In this document: positions 36,175 through 49,400 of the stretch, one piece after another
Position numbering within the stretch: position 1 is the first letter of the stretch
Layout of the letters: each line of letters opens with the position of its first letter
Source of the DNA: Udeniomyces pyricola
Lineage: Eukaryota > Basidiomycota > Tremellomycetes > Cystofilobasidiales > Mrakiaceae
DNA length: 64,000 bases
Assembly: GCA_039545295.1 (NCBI GenBank)
Contig: BCIK01000010.1
Span: forward strand, 310,001-374,000
Direction of reading: 5' to 3'
Notes under the pieces: model-generated
The model's input: only the letters and a program-made list of their open reading frames with translations
What the model was told of the DNA's origin: nothing
Databases searched by the model: none
Program-made: the position numbers and the translations under genes

Positions 36175-39100
36175 TCAACCACCAATCAACTTAGGTCTTC
36201 TCGGTGTTCCCCCAATCGCGCCTTCTCCTGGTCTCTGAGCCAACCCAACCTTTCTTTGCCTCTCCAACGTCCTCTCCGCCGCGACTCGCCTCATTCCATT
36301 CTTCATCTCCTCCAACGCCATCTTCTTCACCTGAGTCTTACTCAACTGACCCTCCCTAACTTCCTTTCCAAAGTAATACCTCCGAACGGCTTCGGACACT
36401 TGCTCGTGTAACGTCGAGGGCGGTAAGATTGGGGGCGCATACTTGGTCATTCTGAGATCGCCGGGTGAAGCATGATGAGCCGAATGAGGGTTAGGAGGCG
36501 CCCAAGGAGGAGAAGCCGGATCAAAATGAGCCGAATCCGAAAGTGCCGTCTTGGGCGGGGGCAACAACAAATTGAGATGAACCCGATCCAACAACGCTTG
36601 CCTACTTGGTAACCCTTCCTTCTCCGGGTAGAAACTGAAATCGGGTTGAGCGTAGAGATCGGTTTTTTGTTCAAGATCGTCAATGGTCCATCGACCGAGA
36701 ATGCCTTTGCGGTATTGGTGTAGGAAGAAAGCCGCAGCGCGATCCCAATCGATATGACCGTTGATCTTTTTGCGAAGCGCACCGATGCGATAGGCGAGGT
36801 TTCGGAGGAATTCATGGATGTCGTTAGTAGGGGTGTGAAGTTCAGGGGAGTATGGCAAGCCGTAGTGGAAGGGAATGACTGGGTGATTGACAAGGTGAGA
36901 TGGGACAGATGGATAGAAACAGGGTTTTGTCGATCAGTATAAACAGAGACAGCCAGTCAAAGATTCGGATTCGAAGAACATAAGCGCTGACAGACGTGCT
37001 ATTATACAGATTAATGCCATCAGCATGGATGGGTGACATGTAACACGAGAGAGATACTCACGTCGATCGGGATGACCTGGGGGTAACGCTTCCGATTCGG
37101 CCGTTCGGAGGTTCAGGTAGTGCAGGAGGTACTCGCAGATCGTCTCGTCTGGCACGAGGTTTCCCTTCATAGCGGCTAAATACAGGCCACCAAGGCAAAA
37201 GATGGATGACAAATGAACACGATAGAGCAAAAGAGAGATGAAAAAAAGAAGAGAAGAAAAAGAGACAAGCATTGAGGAGGGTTCAGTCTTCTATCTCTCG
37301 TTCAGTAGGTTTAGTTCATCAGTCGACACACAGACCCAAAGATTCACATGACGGTCCACCGGAAACTTCCTTGAACCCCCTCCCCGTTTCCCTCCCTTCA
37401 CTCTGCTTCCGACTACAACCACTTCATGTCCTCCTTACCCTCTCACATGAATGCACAACAGGACGCGAGATGAGAGCACGAACCGACAAGTCCAAGCTTG
37501 AGCATCCTCTCCGTGCCTTCGTCCCCATGACCGACGTACGTCGGTGAGACCCCCGGGGCATCGTAGACGTATATCGGGGGTTGAGCGTTGATCTTGACGC
37601 AAGACCCAAATTTCTTGGTCACGCCAGGAACGTTGGACGTCTGGAAAGCTTTGCCTACAGGAAGGGAGGGATAAAGAGGGAGGAAGAAAGATAGGGGGAA
37701 GGCAAGACAGAGTTTTGTATATCAGTTTCTTGTTTGAAGGAGGAGAGAAAAAGGTAGACGTTGAGCGGTTTCCATTGTTGGAGCGACGACGCTGATCAGC
37801 CGACAAAGATGACACGACTCGGATTTCAGCAACGCCCTCGAAGCCAAAGAGGGGGAGCGAGGCAAAAGTAGAAAGACGTAGGAAACCTGGAGGGACGTTT
37901 ATGGGAGTGAACATCGTCTTCCTTACCTTTTTTGGTGCCCGTGCCTGCGTCTCGAAGGGCGTTGAGAAATGTCGATTTTCCGACGTTGGGCATGCCAAGG
38001 ACGAGGATTTTAAGGTTCTCGAGCCGCGATTGATTCCGATTGGCGAATGCTGTGAGTTTGGAGACGACGTAGGTTCAGGAAAGGGGTTAGATCAGGACCG
38101 AAGCGGAGACACGATGGATCGGGCAAGATCAATTCAACGGAAGAGAACGAGGGACAAAAACTCCAGTATCGCACGTTTGACAAAGACGACAACCATCAAC
38201 TCCGTTCGAGGAGCTGAGAACTTGTCGTTGAAGAGAAGAAGGAAAAAGAGAGGCATAGGCCCACTAACCTGCAGCTTGGCGAACCACTTTCTTCGCGGTC
38301 TCTCGGTCGCCGGCAGAATGGAACATGATCTTTTGGTTGGCATGCTTGGCGAAAGCTGCTATCAGGGGCTGTCGAGAAAAAGACGACAAGTTGGGAAAAG
38401 GAATCGAAAAGGAAAGCAACAAGGGCAAAAGGGATGAGGAGGATAGTTGAGATTGGGCGTCAGAACGTAGCGTAGGTGCAGAGTAGGCGATTTTTTCGTG
38501 GGATTAGATTCGTATGTCCTGTTGTGTATTCAGGCTCAGGAATTGGAGGATACGATAACGAGGTATCGGTCTCAAGTCGTTGAGAGCGACGCGATCAGCC
38601 ACGTAAAATGCAAGAAGAACCGCGCCAAACGACTGCGGTCGTAGGATTGATGATCCCTGTCTTCCTCCGATCGATCATCAAAGACGCCAGAATTCAAGCA
38701 GATTGTCGGCTTTGCACAAGCCCTAGTAAATTTCTCTGCATGTCAGTGAAACCACTAAGGAAGCCTCTATCGGAGAGGAGGAGAGCAGTGATAGGAAGAG
38801 GGACTCGTTGTTCGTTGCCTTGCTCGACCTCCTGCTCGAATATCCTCTCCAGTCTTCTCAAGGACGACGATCCTCCGTTACTCATGAGGATCGTAGTCCC
38901 AACTATGAGAGACCCACAAACCGACGCAGTAAGATCGGAGCGAAGCGGGATGAGAACGAACCTGTTCCATCCTCTCCTCTGCCAAATCCCTCTTGAGATA
39001 AACGACCAACTTCTTCCTCGCCCTCTTGCGCTCGACACCTTCTGGAGGAGCAACCATCTTGACTCCGTTGCTGTCGACGCCAAAGTTCTCTTTGGACTTC

Positions 39101-39315
39101 CAGTCCTTGCCCCAGGCGTTGTCGACGATGTCTTCGAGTTGAGGGTTGATGGAGGTGAGGGGCAGACGGGCGTCTCGGCATTCGATGATCATGTCAACGT
39201 CGGGGAGGACGCGGGCCATGTCGTTCATGAAGGCGGTCATATGACCGGGGAACCAGGATTGACGGGCATTAGGGTAGTTGAACAGAAGCTTGGGGGTGAA
39301 GGGGACGATGGACAT
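36175..39315 (-). CDS. MTG1: Mitochondrial ribosome-assembly GTPase MTG1 (YlqF/RbgA family)
   Basis: Circularly permuted GTPase needed for mitochondrial large-subunit assembly. Start ATG at 39315: NYPNARQSWFPGHMTAFMND, VDMIIECRDARLPLTSINPQ. The G4 region reads KKLVVYLKRDLAEERMEQ, where the family has N-K-x-D. It joins to PLIAAFAKHANQKIMFHSAG across a 593-nt intron (38961-38369, GTTCGT donor). Then come LKILVLGMPNVGKSTFLNAL (G1), GKAFQTSNVPGVTKKF (G2), PIYVYDAPGV (G3) and AMKGNLVPDETICEYLLHYL. The last exon (from 36858) has EFLRNLAYRIGALRKKINGH and WDRAAAFFLHQYRKGILGRW, then a long tail (FDPASPPWAPP ... RRPKLIGG). The C-terminal extension of roughly 150 aa is larger than in yeast. No clear N-terminal targeting peptide is visible beyond a short basic start. 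Confidence 0.93.
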
Positions 39316-39498
39316 GTGTGGTGGTGGGGGCGGTGGAGACCGGCGGGTTGAATCCGTTCAAGTCATCATCCGAACCATCCCAAATTCATTTCAACCGGCA
39401 CCAGCCACCCCCACGAGCTCATACACACTCCATACCGCACAGTCCATTAGATCATAGCTAGTCGATATCTCCATTACCTCACCATCACCATCACCATC
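39316..39498. promoter_or_regulatory. Short bidirectional promoter MTG1 / small basic protein
   Basis: Only 183 bp separate two divergent start codons, so both transcripts must initiate here. Contains CCACC/GGTGG repeats and a CCATCACCATCACCATCAT tract next to the plus-strand ATG. Confidence 0.6.
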
Positions 39499-40229
39499 AT
39501 GCCTGCCACACGCACCAAACAATCCAAAGCGACTGCTTCTTCTTCCTCCTCCTCCTCCAAACCCACCAAGGCGCGTTCCTCCGCTTCCACCTCGAACCCC
39601 TTTGGTTCTTCCTCGCGCCATTCGAATCCCACCGCCACCGCCAAGTCCAAAGGGGGTAAGCCCAAAAAGAGGACCGAAAAGTCAAAGGAACAAGACCGGT
39701 TGTTGATGGATCAAGTCGAAAAGGATCTCGCTTACGGAGGTGGTTTGGTACGTACCTAGCTAGCTTTTTACGCGTCGTTTCCATCCGAATGCCTTCTCTC
39801 TCCNCCCTCCCNCCCCCCCCCCCTTTCTGTTTGTTTGGTTTCTATCTTCCTCAAGCGGCGCTGGTTGAGGAGTCTTGGTGCGGCTGGGGGAGCTTAGTCC
39901 TGGTGATATGTGTGCATATGTATCGATGGGAAGACAGGGCAGCAACGCAAACACCATAAATAAATATTAATATAAATAAAATCCTTTTCTCGAAGCAACC
40001 GCCGCTGACATATCTCTCTCGTCGACCATCATGGTTTGGAATATATATACACATACAGGTCAAGTCCCTACCCCTTCCCAAAGAATCTGATTTTGAATCC
40101 ACTACCATCACCAGCCATAGAAATTCCCTTGCGGGGTCGACGTCCGGGATCAATCCTCTTAGGAAGACAGGTGGTGGTGGAGCGAATGAGCTGATTAGTG
40201 ACCTCCAAGGACTTATGGGAGCACCGTGA
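39499..40229 (+). CDS. Small basic Ser-rich protein, 139 aa, unrecognised
   Basis: Two exons, 39499-39747 and 40059-40229, join in phase 0 at a GTACGT donor. The N-terminus is Ser/Lys/Thr-rich (MPATRTKQSKATASSSSS) and very basic (KSKGGKPKKRTEKSKEQDRL). A short helix (LLMDQVEKDLAYGGGL) spans the join, followed by VKSLPLPKESDFESTTITSH and a tail ending ANELISDLQGLMGAP. No domain recognised; the C-terminal SDLQGLMG could be a short binding motif. The intron contains C-runs and two ambiguous N bases (about 39804-39812). Probably nuclear given the charge, but this is a guess. Confidence 0.65.
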
Positions 40230-40889
40230 TGAATCACCGGAATGGCAGATATGTTTGTTCTTTCGGGGAAGGGGGGGGGGTATTATGAGGGGGCAAGTTC
40301 CATCGTTGTGACACTATAGTGGTGTTAGCGGTCACATGTATTTTGAGAGGATTGATTGGGTGGCAGAGGGTGACTGCTGATCATCAGTCAATCAGTCGAG
40401 GTGTAAGCCAAAGCCATGCAGGTCTAAACTGAGCTAGGCAGCGTCCGACGATAAACCCAAACCCCTGCCGAAAAAAAAAACTAGAGTTCGTATAATCATG
40501 TATGTAATATGTACCGTATGGTCTTTCGTTACGTATACGTCTTGCACTCCTACATCAGGTCTAAGTATGTTCTCAACAGTACATATATCGAATCTTTGCG
40601 TCGTGCAATGACTCGAGATTGTCATAGATTTATATGTTGAAGAGACCGTGCAAACCATCCATACTTTATATCATCAAGCTAGCTATATATCTTAACGGAC
40701 AATTTGGACATGACTTAATCTAACTGCATATTCATTCTCATTTCGCCCTGATTCGGATTCCAAGACGAGAGCAACGTTGATCGACGTACATAACCAGCGC
40801 TGCATCGGGGTGGAATGAGAACGAACAACATGCACAACAACCCCGATCATCAGGACGTCTATGATCTACTTACTAGATAGATGAAGCCT

Positions 40890-40920
<31 letters not shown>

Positions 40921-41369
40921 CATGCGCTCCCACCGCTCGCCAACCGTACTGCTTGGCGTTCTAATTTCTCTTGCAATTTCTCCTGCTGAAAGCGTTGAGC
41001 CCTAGTACCCTCGATCAGTATCGCGTCAGAGTGTGTCCAAAAAAAACAAAACTCCACGAATCAGGGGGTCTGCTGCAGATCACGTCAATGCGAGATCAAT
41101 CGAGAATTGGGCGAGTACAATGTATGATGATAATATGACGATATATGTCGGATTGGCTTCATTCCTTTTCGATAGTCTGCCTGATACATCCAATAACAAT
41201 ATCCCCAATCTACTAGCTTTCCCCAGCTTCTTGGCTTCAGCGTTCTCTTCGCCCTTTGCATACATCTGCATCCCCCCAGAGCAAGCAACTAGCTAGCCAA
41301 TCCCTCATCATCGTCATCCCCCCCCCCTTCCCCCCCCCCCCCTTCTCCCTTAAAAAACGCGAACCCCGC
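40230..41369. other. 1.1-kb convergent intergenic region with poly-T and poly-C runs
   Basis: Holds a G-run (40269-40279), a run of about 27 T at 40894-40920 and C-runs at 41319-41342. No supported gene. Confidence 0.5.
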
Positions 41370-44300
41370 TCACATCGTCTCCCACATCGTCTCCGCCAAA
41401 CTCACCAACCTCACAAACAACTGATCCCTCCTCCCAATTCGCTCAAACTGCATGACCGTCCCCCCTTCTTTGCCATCGCCGTCTTCTTCAAAGACGACGT
41501 TGGTGACCCAAACGTTTTCGGCGACTTGTTTGCCTTCGAACCGTTGACCGGCCCGTCGGACGCGGAGCTCGAGAGAGGTCCCCCCGAGTTCCATGCCTGA
41601 TGAATAGAGAGGGGGAGGATGGGTCAGAAGGAGAGAGAAACAAAAGGGATGGAGGTAGATTGGTTGTCAAGAAAAGAAAAAGTCAGCGAATAAACAAGAT
41701 GGATAACCCTCCATGTAAACGCAGAGCCTGAGAGTAGATCCCAAGAAACACCCTCCCCCTCTCCCCCTTTCTCCTCTTTTCTCATCCACGCCAAGACAGG
41801 TACGAAAAGAGAAAGCAACACGGACCTCCTGCCCAACCGAGCAAAGCCCTCGGCATCCCGACGCCGCCCTTCTTGATCTCAGCGAGTTCCTCGATATGGA
41901 ACTTTTCGGTCGGGTTGTCTTTACCCTCGGGGACGAAGAGGATGTGACAATCATAAATCGGGTCTCCCTCGTGATGGTCAATCAAGAGATGTCCGTTCGT
42001 ACCTGAGAACGAAAGGAATGACAACATGGGCGTGAGTTTCAGATAACTAGAGAGAAGAGTGGCTGGAAATGAAGGACTGTCTTTGAGTGGACATGTCGAA
42101 GAAAAGAGGAAGAGGAAGAGACAAACCATCGTATCGTGCGGGATAGGCCCACATATTGTCGTCGTCTTTGAGCGTGCCTCGATTGAGGAGGAACGCAGTC
42201 AACTTTGACTTCTTGGATTTCCTCTGCGTTGAAGATCACGTCAAGATCAGAAAGGTTTTGTTCGTGTTGTTCGGTGGTCAGTCCAGCGTGGTTTCTTTTT
42301 TCTTCTTTTTTTTCCTTCTCCTTCACCCGTTAGGAACCACGAGAATTTCTTCCTCCTGATTCTTGTTTTCTCTACACACCTCTTTCTGGTAGACCTTATC
42401 CTCTGGAAGGACGGCGACTTTGCCTTCGCCTCTGAACAACGCGCCTTTCTTTGCGACCTTCTTGCCGAACGCAGCTAACCGATTCTTCGTTTTGGCCGTC
42501 GCACTCGTGTTGGTTGGATCATCATCGTGGACACCGTCGCCGACGAGGTGGGATTCATCGCCTTCGCCGATGGATTCCACGGAAGCTTCGTCGTGCGCTT
42601 CGTTGATGAGGGAGGTATCGTTAAGTTGTTCTGTTTCCAAGCACAACAGGGCCGGACCAGTCAAGGTGCGAGAGTTGAATAGGAAAAAAAAAGACAGAAG
42701 GCGCCAGCATCGAGAACAGAAAAAAAAAAAGAGGCGTGAGTATGCATGATCAAAATCCATTCCGAAACAAAGAAAGGCAAAGGGAAACTGATGAGGCTCT
42801 CGCCCTTTTTCATCTTTTCTTTACCTTGAGCTGCGATCGCTGTCGGCGTGACGGGCGGTCGTGGAAGCGGGTTCAACGCCCGTTCGCGTTCTCGCAAGAT
42901 TCGAAGGGTGAGTTGAACGTCAGTCGGAACGCCTGAGTAAAGCGAGCTAGAAAAAAAAAGAACAAGTAAGATACAAGCGTGAAGAACATCAGTACGATAT
43001 GTAAACACCATCTTCTACACTCAATTTTGACGTCAAGCTTTATTTTTGTTGTTTTTGGGTAGCATCAGTTGATAGGAACGCCGTCAAAGGAGGAGGAGAA
43101 AGCCAAACCCTCTTTTACGAACTTTCTCAGGTCCAATTTCTCTTGCCAATCCGGGACCCATCTGACGAACGTCCTAATGCCCCTCCAGATGATGGGCTGT
43201 CCAAAGAACCCGAAACCCATGCCAAACGTGATGGCGTGGGCAAAGATGCGCGTCGGCACGGTCGACGTGATGATGAGCAGGGGTAGAAAGACACCGAAAG
43301 CGATCTTGTAGCGGGCGTAGGAGAAGTCTTCGGCGTAAATCTTGGGAGGTGAAAGGGCGCTGGAAGATGGTAAGACGGAAAAGGGGTAAAAAGGGATCCG
43401 TCAGATGGGATACAGAGGAAAAAATGCAATGTGCGTTAGATGGCAGAAATGAACAGATTTCAGATGAAAAGGTGTTGAGCAGTCGGTCGTGCTTGACCGG
43501 ATCAAAAGCACATACTTTGTTGTTCGTTCCAAGAAATCGGCCGTGTCCCCAAGGACGTCTTGGAGCGTTTTGGCATAGAGTCCGACCATGGCTACAGAGC
43601 GAAATGCATGCGTCGTAAGCGATTGATCGATACCTAATCTCTCACGATGTCTTGTACCGCCATCCCCTGTGTCTATGACCGATGATGAGGCCGAAGAATG
43701 AAAAGCAAACAGACTGACCATCTCTCTTCTGCTTCGCCGACAATCCCTCTGCAGCGTTAGCTTCACTCAAGGTCCCACCTTTCCTAATAACACCATCGCG
43801 ACTATTCTCTTCATCTTCTCGCTCGCCTTCGTCTTCGTATTCGACGAGCTCGTTGAACCGGCCGGTTTCGCGTAGGTGCTTCTCGTTGGCCATGCGGAGT
43901 TGGCTCGGGGAGGGTTTGTGTCGTCCGCCCATGCTGAGTAGGTGATCAAGGTGGCATGGAGAATTCCAGAGTTTGGGTGAATATTTGACGACAGAGGAGT
44001 CAGTATAAAGAGAAGCAGGTTCTGACGCCTCCAAGGCAGAAGCATCTTGAAAACCCAACGAAGCATTCCGCGAAAGCCCTGCTTCCACAAAAAACTTTCG
44101 TTGAGCCCTACTGGTTTCCTCGCTCCCTCTCCCAGAAGAAGTGACTCACAGAACTCTTAGCCCAAACTTTTCAATGTTCTTCATAAACTCCCAAGATTGC
44201 TCCTCGACCTGCTCTGCCTTGGACCGGTGAATCTGGGGCTGAACGACGTCGACGAGGCTCTCATCGGCTCGCTTATTCGTGGGGTCCGTCGCCGAAAGAG

Positions 44301-45784
44301 GCACGCCCGGGGGTGGGGGGATCGTTGGAAAGAGGATGGCTCGGGAAGGTGGATAGGCGACGAGAACCATGAGGAGAAGGATGAGAAGAGGCGTCGTTTG
44401 GTGGAAGAACCAAGCGATGAAGTAGGTCTGTATTGGGAAGAAAAAAGGGGAATGAAAACAAAGAACGTAGAGACGGTATCAGTATGAATCCATACAGGCA
44501 CAGGGGTCAAGGTCAGAACGGCGACAATAATCCAGACCGGAATAGGCTTCTGGCTAGACGTTCTTCATGAGATGGTGCCACCCTAATCCTCATACTTACT
44601 GCGCAAAAGTAAGTTGTGCGTTTCTGCTCTTCTGGGGCCCACGACATAAGTCGCTGCATCTCCCTCACGAAGCGGATACCGCTGACGCCACCGGACGCGT
44701 AGCAACGCTCTACGTTGGATCGAATGAGCTCAGAATTAAATGGAACGGTGGGTAGGGGAGAACGCCGAAGATCAGGCTCGCCTGCCGGGAGGCCGTGAGG
44801 AGGAGAAAGCACGTGTGTTACTTGCTGTCAGTATGCCGAGGAGTTGTGCATGGGTCCCAGTTGAGAGAAAGACAGTGAGTCAGTTGCAGTATGATGAGAC
44901 GGATGGTCTTTATTTTGAAGAGGAGGAAATGATCTTCAGGGCCACGATTTGCCATCGCACCGTTCCATCCTCGCCCAAACTCTCAACCACAAGCATCGGA
45001 CTCAGAGAAGATGACGGTGACCCACCTTATCGAACCTTCTCAACATAGCCCAAACCCGATCATCCTCGAAGCCCTTGACGACTGTTCCCATGGGTTCTTT
45101 CCCATGGATCTCCCTCTTTTCCGCTGCGACTTTCTCAATCTCTCGCTCTTTGGTCTCGACGGAAATGGGTTCGACGACGTGGGGGTCGACTCTAGGAATG
45201 GCCGTCGCGGGATGGGACTCGGTAACAGGGAGGGCAGACTCGGCATGTTCGTCTGGGTGGTAAACGGGTTCAGAAGGGGCGGGAGCGGCGCGAGTGACGG
45301 ACGAGGTCGTCGTCAAGGGGGAAGGTTCGGTGCGTTGAATGGCGTCATGTTGTTGTCGTTGTTGGTGCTGCTGCTGAGGGGTGACGATGGATGGAGGTGC
45401 CTCCGATGGGTGGATGGGGCCAGATGGAGATGGTTGCTGCTGGGGAATGACGTTGACTGCGAGAGGAACGACGACTTCGGTTCGCTCTACGGCGGGCGTT
45501 CCAGGATCAGCCGGATCGAAAAGTTCAGGCAGTCTGCCAGTGGCGTGGGGACCACCCACGAGATCCTTAGATGCAACTTGGTGCTGTCCTGAGCTAGCAG
45601 AAGACGTGGCAGCGTGATGGTGGGGCGCGTCGATGAGGACGTGATGACCGACGGCTGCATTGGGAGGAATGTCGTCTGGGTTGTTGGTCGGAATGGTGTC
45701 GACATGAATATCAATGGGGGACGCTGCGAGCTCTGTGGCGTCGGAGGAAAGAGGCTTTCCAAGCTCAGAGTAGATGGCGGCCAT
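41370..45784 (-). CDS. Large DUF3292-like fungal membrane protein
   Basis: Resembles the fungal-only DUF3292 family, whose function is unknown. Start ATG at 45784 (MAAIYSELGKPLSSDATELA). About 230 aa of Pro/His/Gln-rich disordered sequence precede GFEDDRVWAMLRRFDK, the conserved family entry. Exons then read VPFNSELIRSNVERCY, RFVREMQRLMSWAPEEQKRT and YFIAWFFHQTTPLLILLLMV (membrane), FMKNIEKFGLRVL, and SQLRMANEKHLRETGRFNEL. Next are KIYAEDFSYARYKIAFGVFL and FAHAITFGMGFGFFGQPIIW (membrane), VPTDVQLTLRILRERERALN, and NRLAAFGKKVAKKGALFRGE. A PH/GRAM-like C-terminal region follows (TNGHLLIDHHEGDPIYDCHI, FHIEELAEIKKGGVGMPRAL), ending SLAETMWETM with stop at 41372-41370. Exon borders were read by eye and not all are resolved. 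The family call rests on memory of the motif order. Confidence 0.7.
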
Positions 45785-46424
45785 GGGGGCAGAGAGTCGG
45801 AGCGAGCGACGATGGCAGAGATGGGGATGGGAAGGGAAAATCGAATGGCCGACGTTGTGACAGATTGCGAGCAGGAAGAAAGGAGCGAGCGAGCCTAGCC
45901 GAGATTGTCGAATGGAACATGATTAACGTGATGATATAGATTGACGTCATCGGCAAGTTCTCCTTTCGTTTGCTGACGGTTTGTTAGAAATTGCTGACAT
46001 GTATACCAATTCAACTCCCTCTTTACCCATGCGCTCTGAGCTCTGGACCCCATACTCGAGTCCTCTTCATACTGATATATATAGGGTTTGGTGTTGACGA
46101 AAGTCGTGGGTAATTTAGAGGGAGGTGACTAACTGTATATGTCTACAATAAATAGCCTCAAAGCAATCTGAGGCGTGTTATAATTAATGATATAATCATA
46201 CTCTCGGGGCGTCGCGCGGGAATGCACGCGCCCAGCTTCCCGTGAGCTTCCTCTTGAGACTCACTCGCCTCTTCCCAACGACCCAACGACCCAACCCATT
46301 GCTCTGCCACCCTGGACATTGCTGTCGCTGCCCCTTCTCATTCCTCCACGTTCCTCTCCAAAACCAGCTATCCGGCCGGATCAGACTTGGCCCCCATACC
46401 CACTGACCCTAGACGGTCACTCGA
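45785..46424. promoter_or_regulatory. Divergent intergenic region DUF3292-like / TRP-like
   Basis: About 640 bp with an AT-rich patch at 46130-46200 that could hold promoter elements. No gene seen. Confidence 0.4.
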
Positions 46425-49400
46425 ATGTCATCCCACATCCCTTTCCTCGCAACCACTGCCTTCTTCCTCACACTCCTCCCGTCAGCCTCAGCTTCACCCC
46501 TCTCCCTCTCCCTCTCGTCCTGTGCGACGCCCTCCACCAACAATGCCAGCTTCAACAACGCCGGCCTGCTCGACTTCTCCCAAGCCTTTGGCCAGCTTAT
46601 CCCAAACCAGGAACAACTCGTCGGGCCATCGGGCGAGACGGGCGATTGGTTGCTTAGGCTCAACCTCGTCGGAGAAACTGGAGAGGTCCGTACGAACCCA
46701 GACGCCGAGCGACCTGGCTGGCTCGATCACACCTCGTCCTCCGATATGACGGATGTTTCGAGAACCCGGCGATGTCACTTTGTTGCTGACAGTAGCTCTG
46801 TTCGTGCTCATTGCCCTCCAGGCTGTGACGGGATACGACAACGCGACCGAGAAGCTGGGTGAGTCATCGGGATCGCTCCCTGTCTTGGCACAGCAACCGC
46901 GCTATGGTCGACGCCGTCGATGGTTGTATATGAAAGCTTCGACGCAGAATTCAGGATGGATATGGACTCTTGTGGGGTGGAGTAGGGGCAGAGGTAGGGG
47001 TAGGGGGAGCAGGATCGACTTTGTCTGATGTGGACCCACGCGTAGGAGGTCGATCTGTCGGGTACGAGGCCGTCCCTGCGGTCAGGAAGAGGTGGAGGTA
47101 TTAATGAGGACGGAGAGGTCCTGGCGGCATGTGTGCCCTTTGGTGAACGACCCTCAACTCCATCATCTGTGTCGGCTCGACCAAACGGCCTGGTGTGGGG
47201 TCCTTTTAATCGTCATGGTTCACAGCGAGAATAAGCTATACGCTACAATAAACGGCCATCGCGACCTTGACCTCTATCCCTTCGGTTACAACGCATTTCG
47301 GATCCGAGCGATGTCTTGATATCTCAAACCTTGAATCAATTTGTTCCTCCTTGCCATCCATATGTGCTCTTACTAATCCCTCTTGAACCGCACAATTCTA
47401 CCTTGTCTGATTCTCCAGCCACGCTGTTCACATCCATCTCGTTTCTGTCGGCTCCCATTATCTCCTCGACGTCATCGCTTTGCTACTCACTTCACTCCAG
47501 CCCGCCGACGACGCTCCCCGCAAACGATCCCACCACGTGCACTATCCCCGCCGGCCCAGTCTCTCTCAATCTCACCATTCCACTCGATTCCTTCTACCCT
47601 CTCACCACGCTTCGAACCCACATCCGCATCGTCGATACCGCCTATCCCAACCCGAATGAGCTCGCTTGCATCGATGTCTCGCTGAGCCCCTACGTTCCAA
47701 CGCATTGGAGCTACAAACTGTTCCTCTGGATCCCCGTCGGCATCGCAGCTGCGTTCTGGGCTGTCCTTTGGGGCGCCAGGCTTGTCGCTGGCTGGGCAAC
47801 CGGACGCAAGAAGGAACGTGAACGCGTGGGAAAGAAGCAAGGGAGTCTGGGTCGCGTTACCTGGACGGCCATGATGAGCACAGTTAGCGGAGACGTCCTT
47901 GTCACGAGCGTTGGCCTGCTGAGATTTGGTGTGTCGGTCGTTTCCTAGGTCACTGACAAGCACATCACCATCTCCGCTTGATATCTGACCACACTTTTGT
48001 CGCTTTCCATCCGACATCATCAAATTCTGTCATCAATCCCTTTCGACCCCCTCGCCCAACACGCTTCTTCTCTTCCACACCCAACTCTTAGTCACACCCG
48101 GCTTCCGCGACATCATCTTTCATCTTCAGTTTTGTTCCTCCTTGTCGATGATCGCCGTCCTCTGGCCCGAGTTTGTGTACCCGATCGCCTCGCGAGGAGC
48201 TTGGGCCTCCCTCATCGGCAATGTGACTCTCGTCCAATCCTCTCCTGCCGACCGATTCGACCCACTCTATTCCAACTATACTTCTCCCCCCTCGGCGTTT
48301 GCCTCGGACTTCACTGATTCGAGCTCGGCACTCTACCTCGATGCCTCGGCGCCAAACAGGATCCTTCACCTCGCTGCTAAGCCGGGAATGGCGAGTTTTG
48401 CCCACGCCGTCGGACTGCGGGAGCAGGACCTCTTTGGCACGAGTGCTGCCATCTTCCTGCTCATCTGTGCCGCCGTCGTCGTTATTAGCTTGATAATTTG
48501 GGCCATTCATGGTGTGGGAGAGTACGTCATGTCAAGGCATGAGCGCGAGGCAGGCTACGTCGATAGTCCTCAGCGATTCGAAGTTGGACTTGGAGGAAGT
48601 GCTAAAGAAGATGATGGAGAAGGGTCATCAGATCGCAAAGGGGACGTTCATCAGCCCCCGACGGCGGTCAGGCGACAGTGGTGGAAGTTTGGCGTCAAAG
48701 GCGGCGTCGGAGCGTTCTACGCAAGCTCTCTGCAAGGTTCGTCTAGGCTGACGTGTAGAGTTTGCAATTATTTCTGGCTGGCTTTCTCCACCTTCGCACT
48801 CAACATTTCGGCTTCTCTTCCTTACTCATTTCCATTTTGTCTGTCCGTCGAGATAAGGCTAACCGGGTGTTTTGTCTTCCCATTCCTGTTTAGGCAACCT
48901 CACTCGGATTCTCATCCTTTTCCACTTGCCCATCAGCACCTTTGCCGTCTATCAATTTACCATCTACCCCGGTCCCGCTTCCATCACTTCAGTCGCGCTT
49001 GCTGCCCTCTTTTTCCTCTTCATCTGTCTTCTAATCCCGGCGTACCTCATCTTCCGTCTCTACACGGTTCCCTCCCCGAAGCTCTATGATGCCACCCGAA
49101 CGCTCCTCTCCCTCGGTCCGCTCTACACCCTCTACGGCGAAGGCAGCCAACTCTACGCAGGCGTCCTCTTGGGAACGAACATCGTTGCGGCTGCGGTTAT
49201 TGGAGGCGGTCAGGCAAGCGGGACCGCACAAGCGGTCATTTTGTTGGTGTTGGAGATTGTCCTGAGCTTGGTGACGAGCATTTGGTTGCCATGGGGAGAA
49301 GGTGCCAGCATGGGGGCGACGAGCTTCTTGCTTTGTGTGGCGAGGATCATATCGCTTGTTCTAGTGTTGGTTTTGTGCCAAGCGGTGAGAGTTGGACTTC

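Noticed and set aside
41085..41296. Short ORFs around 41100-41290
   Set aside because: No family match, both strands equally open; treated as intergenic.
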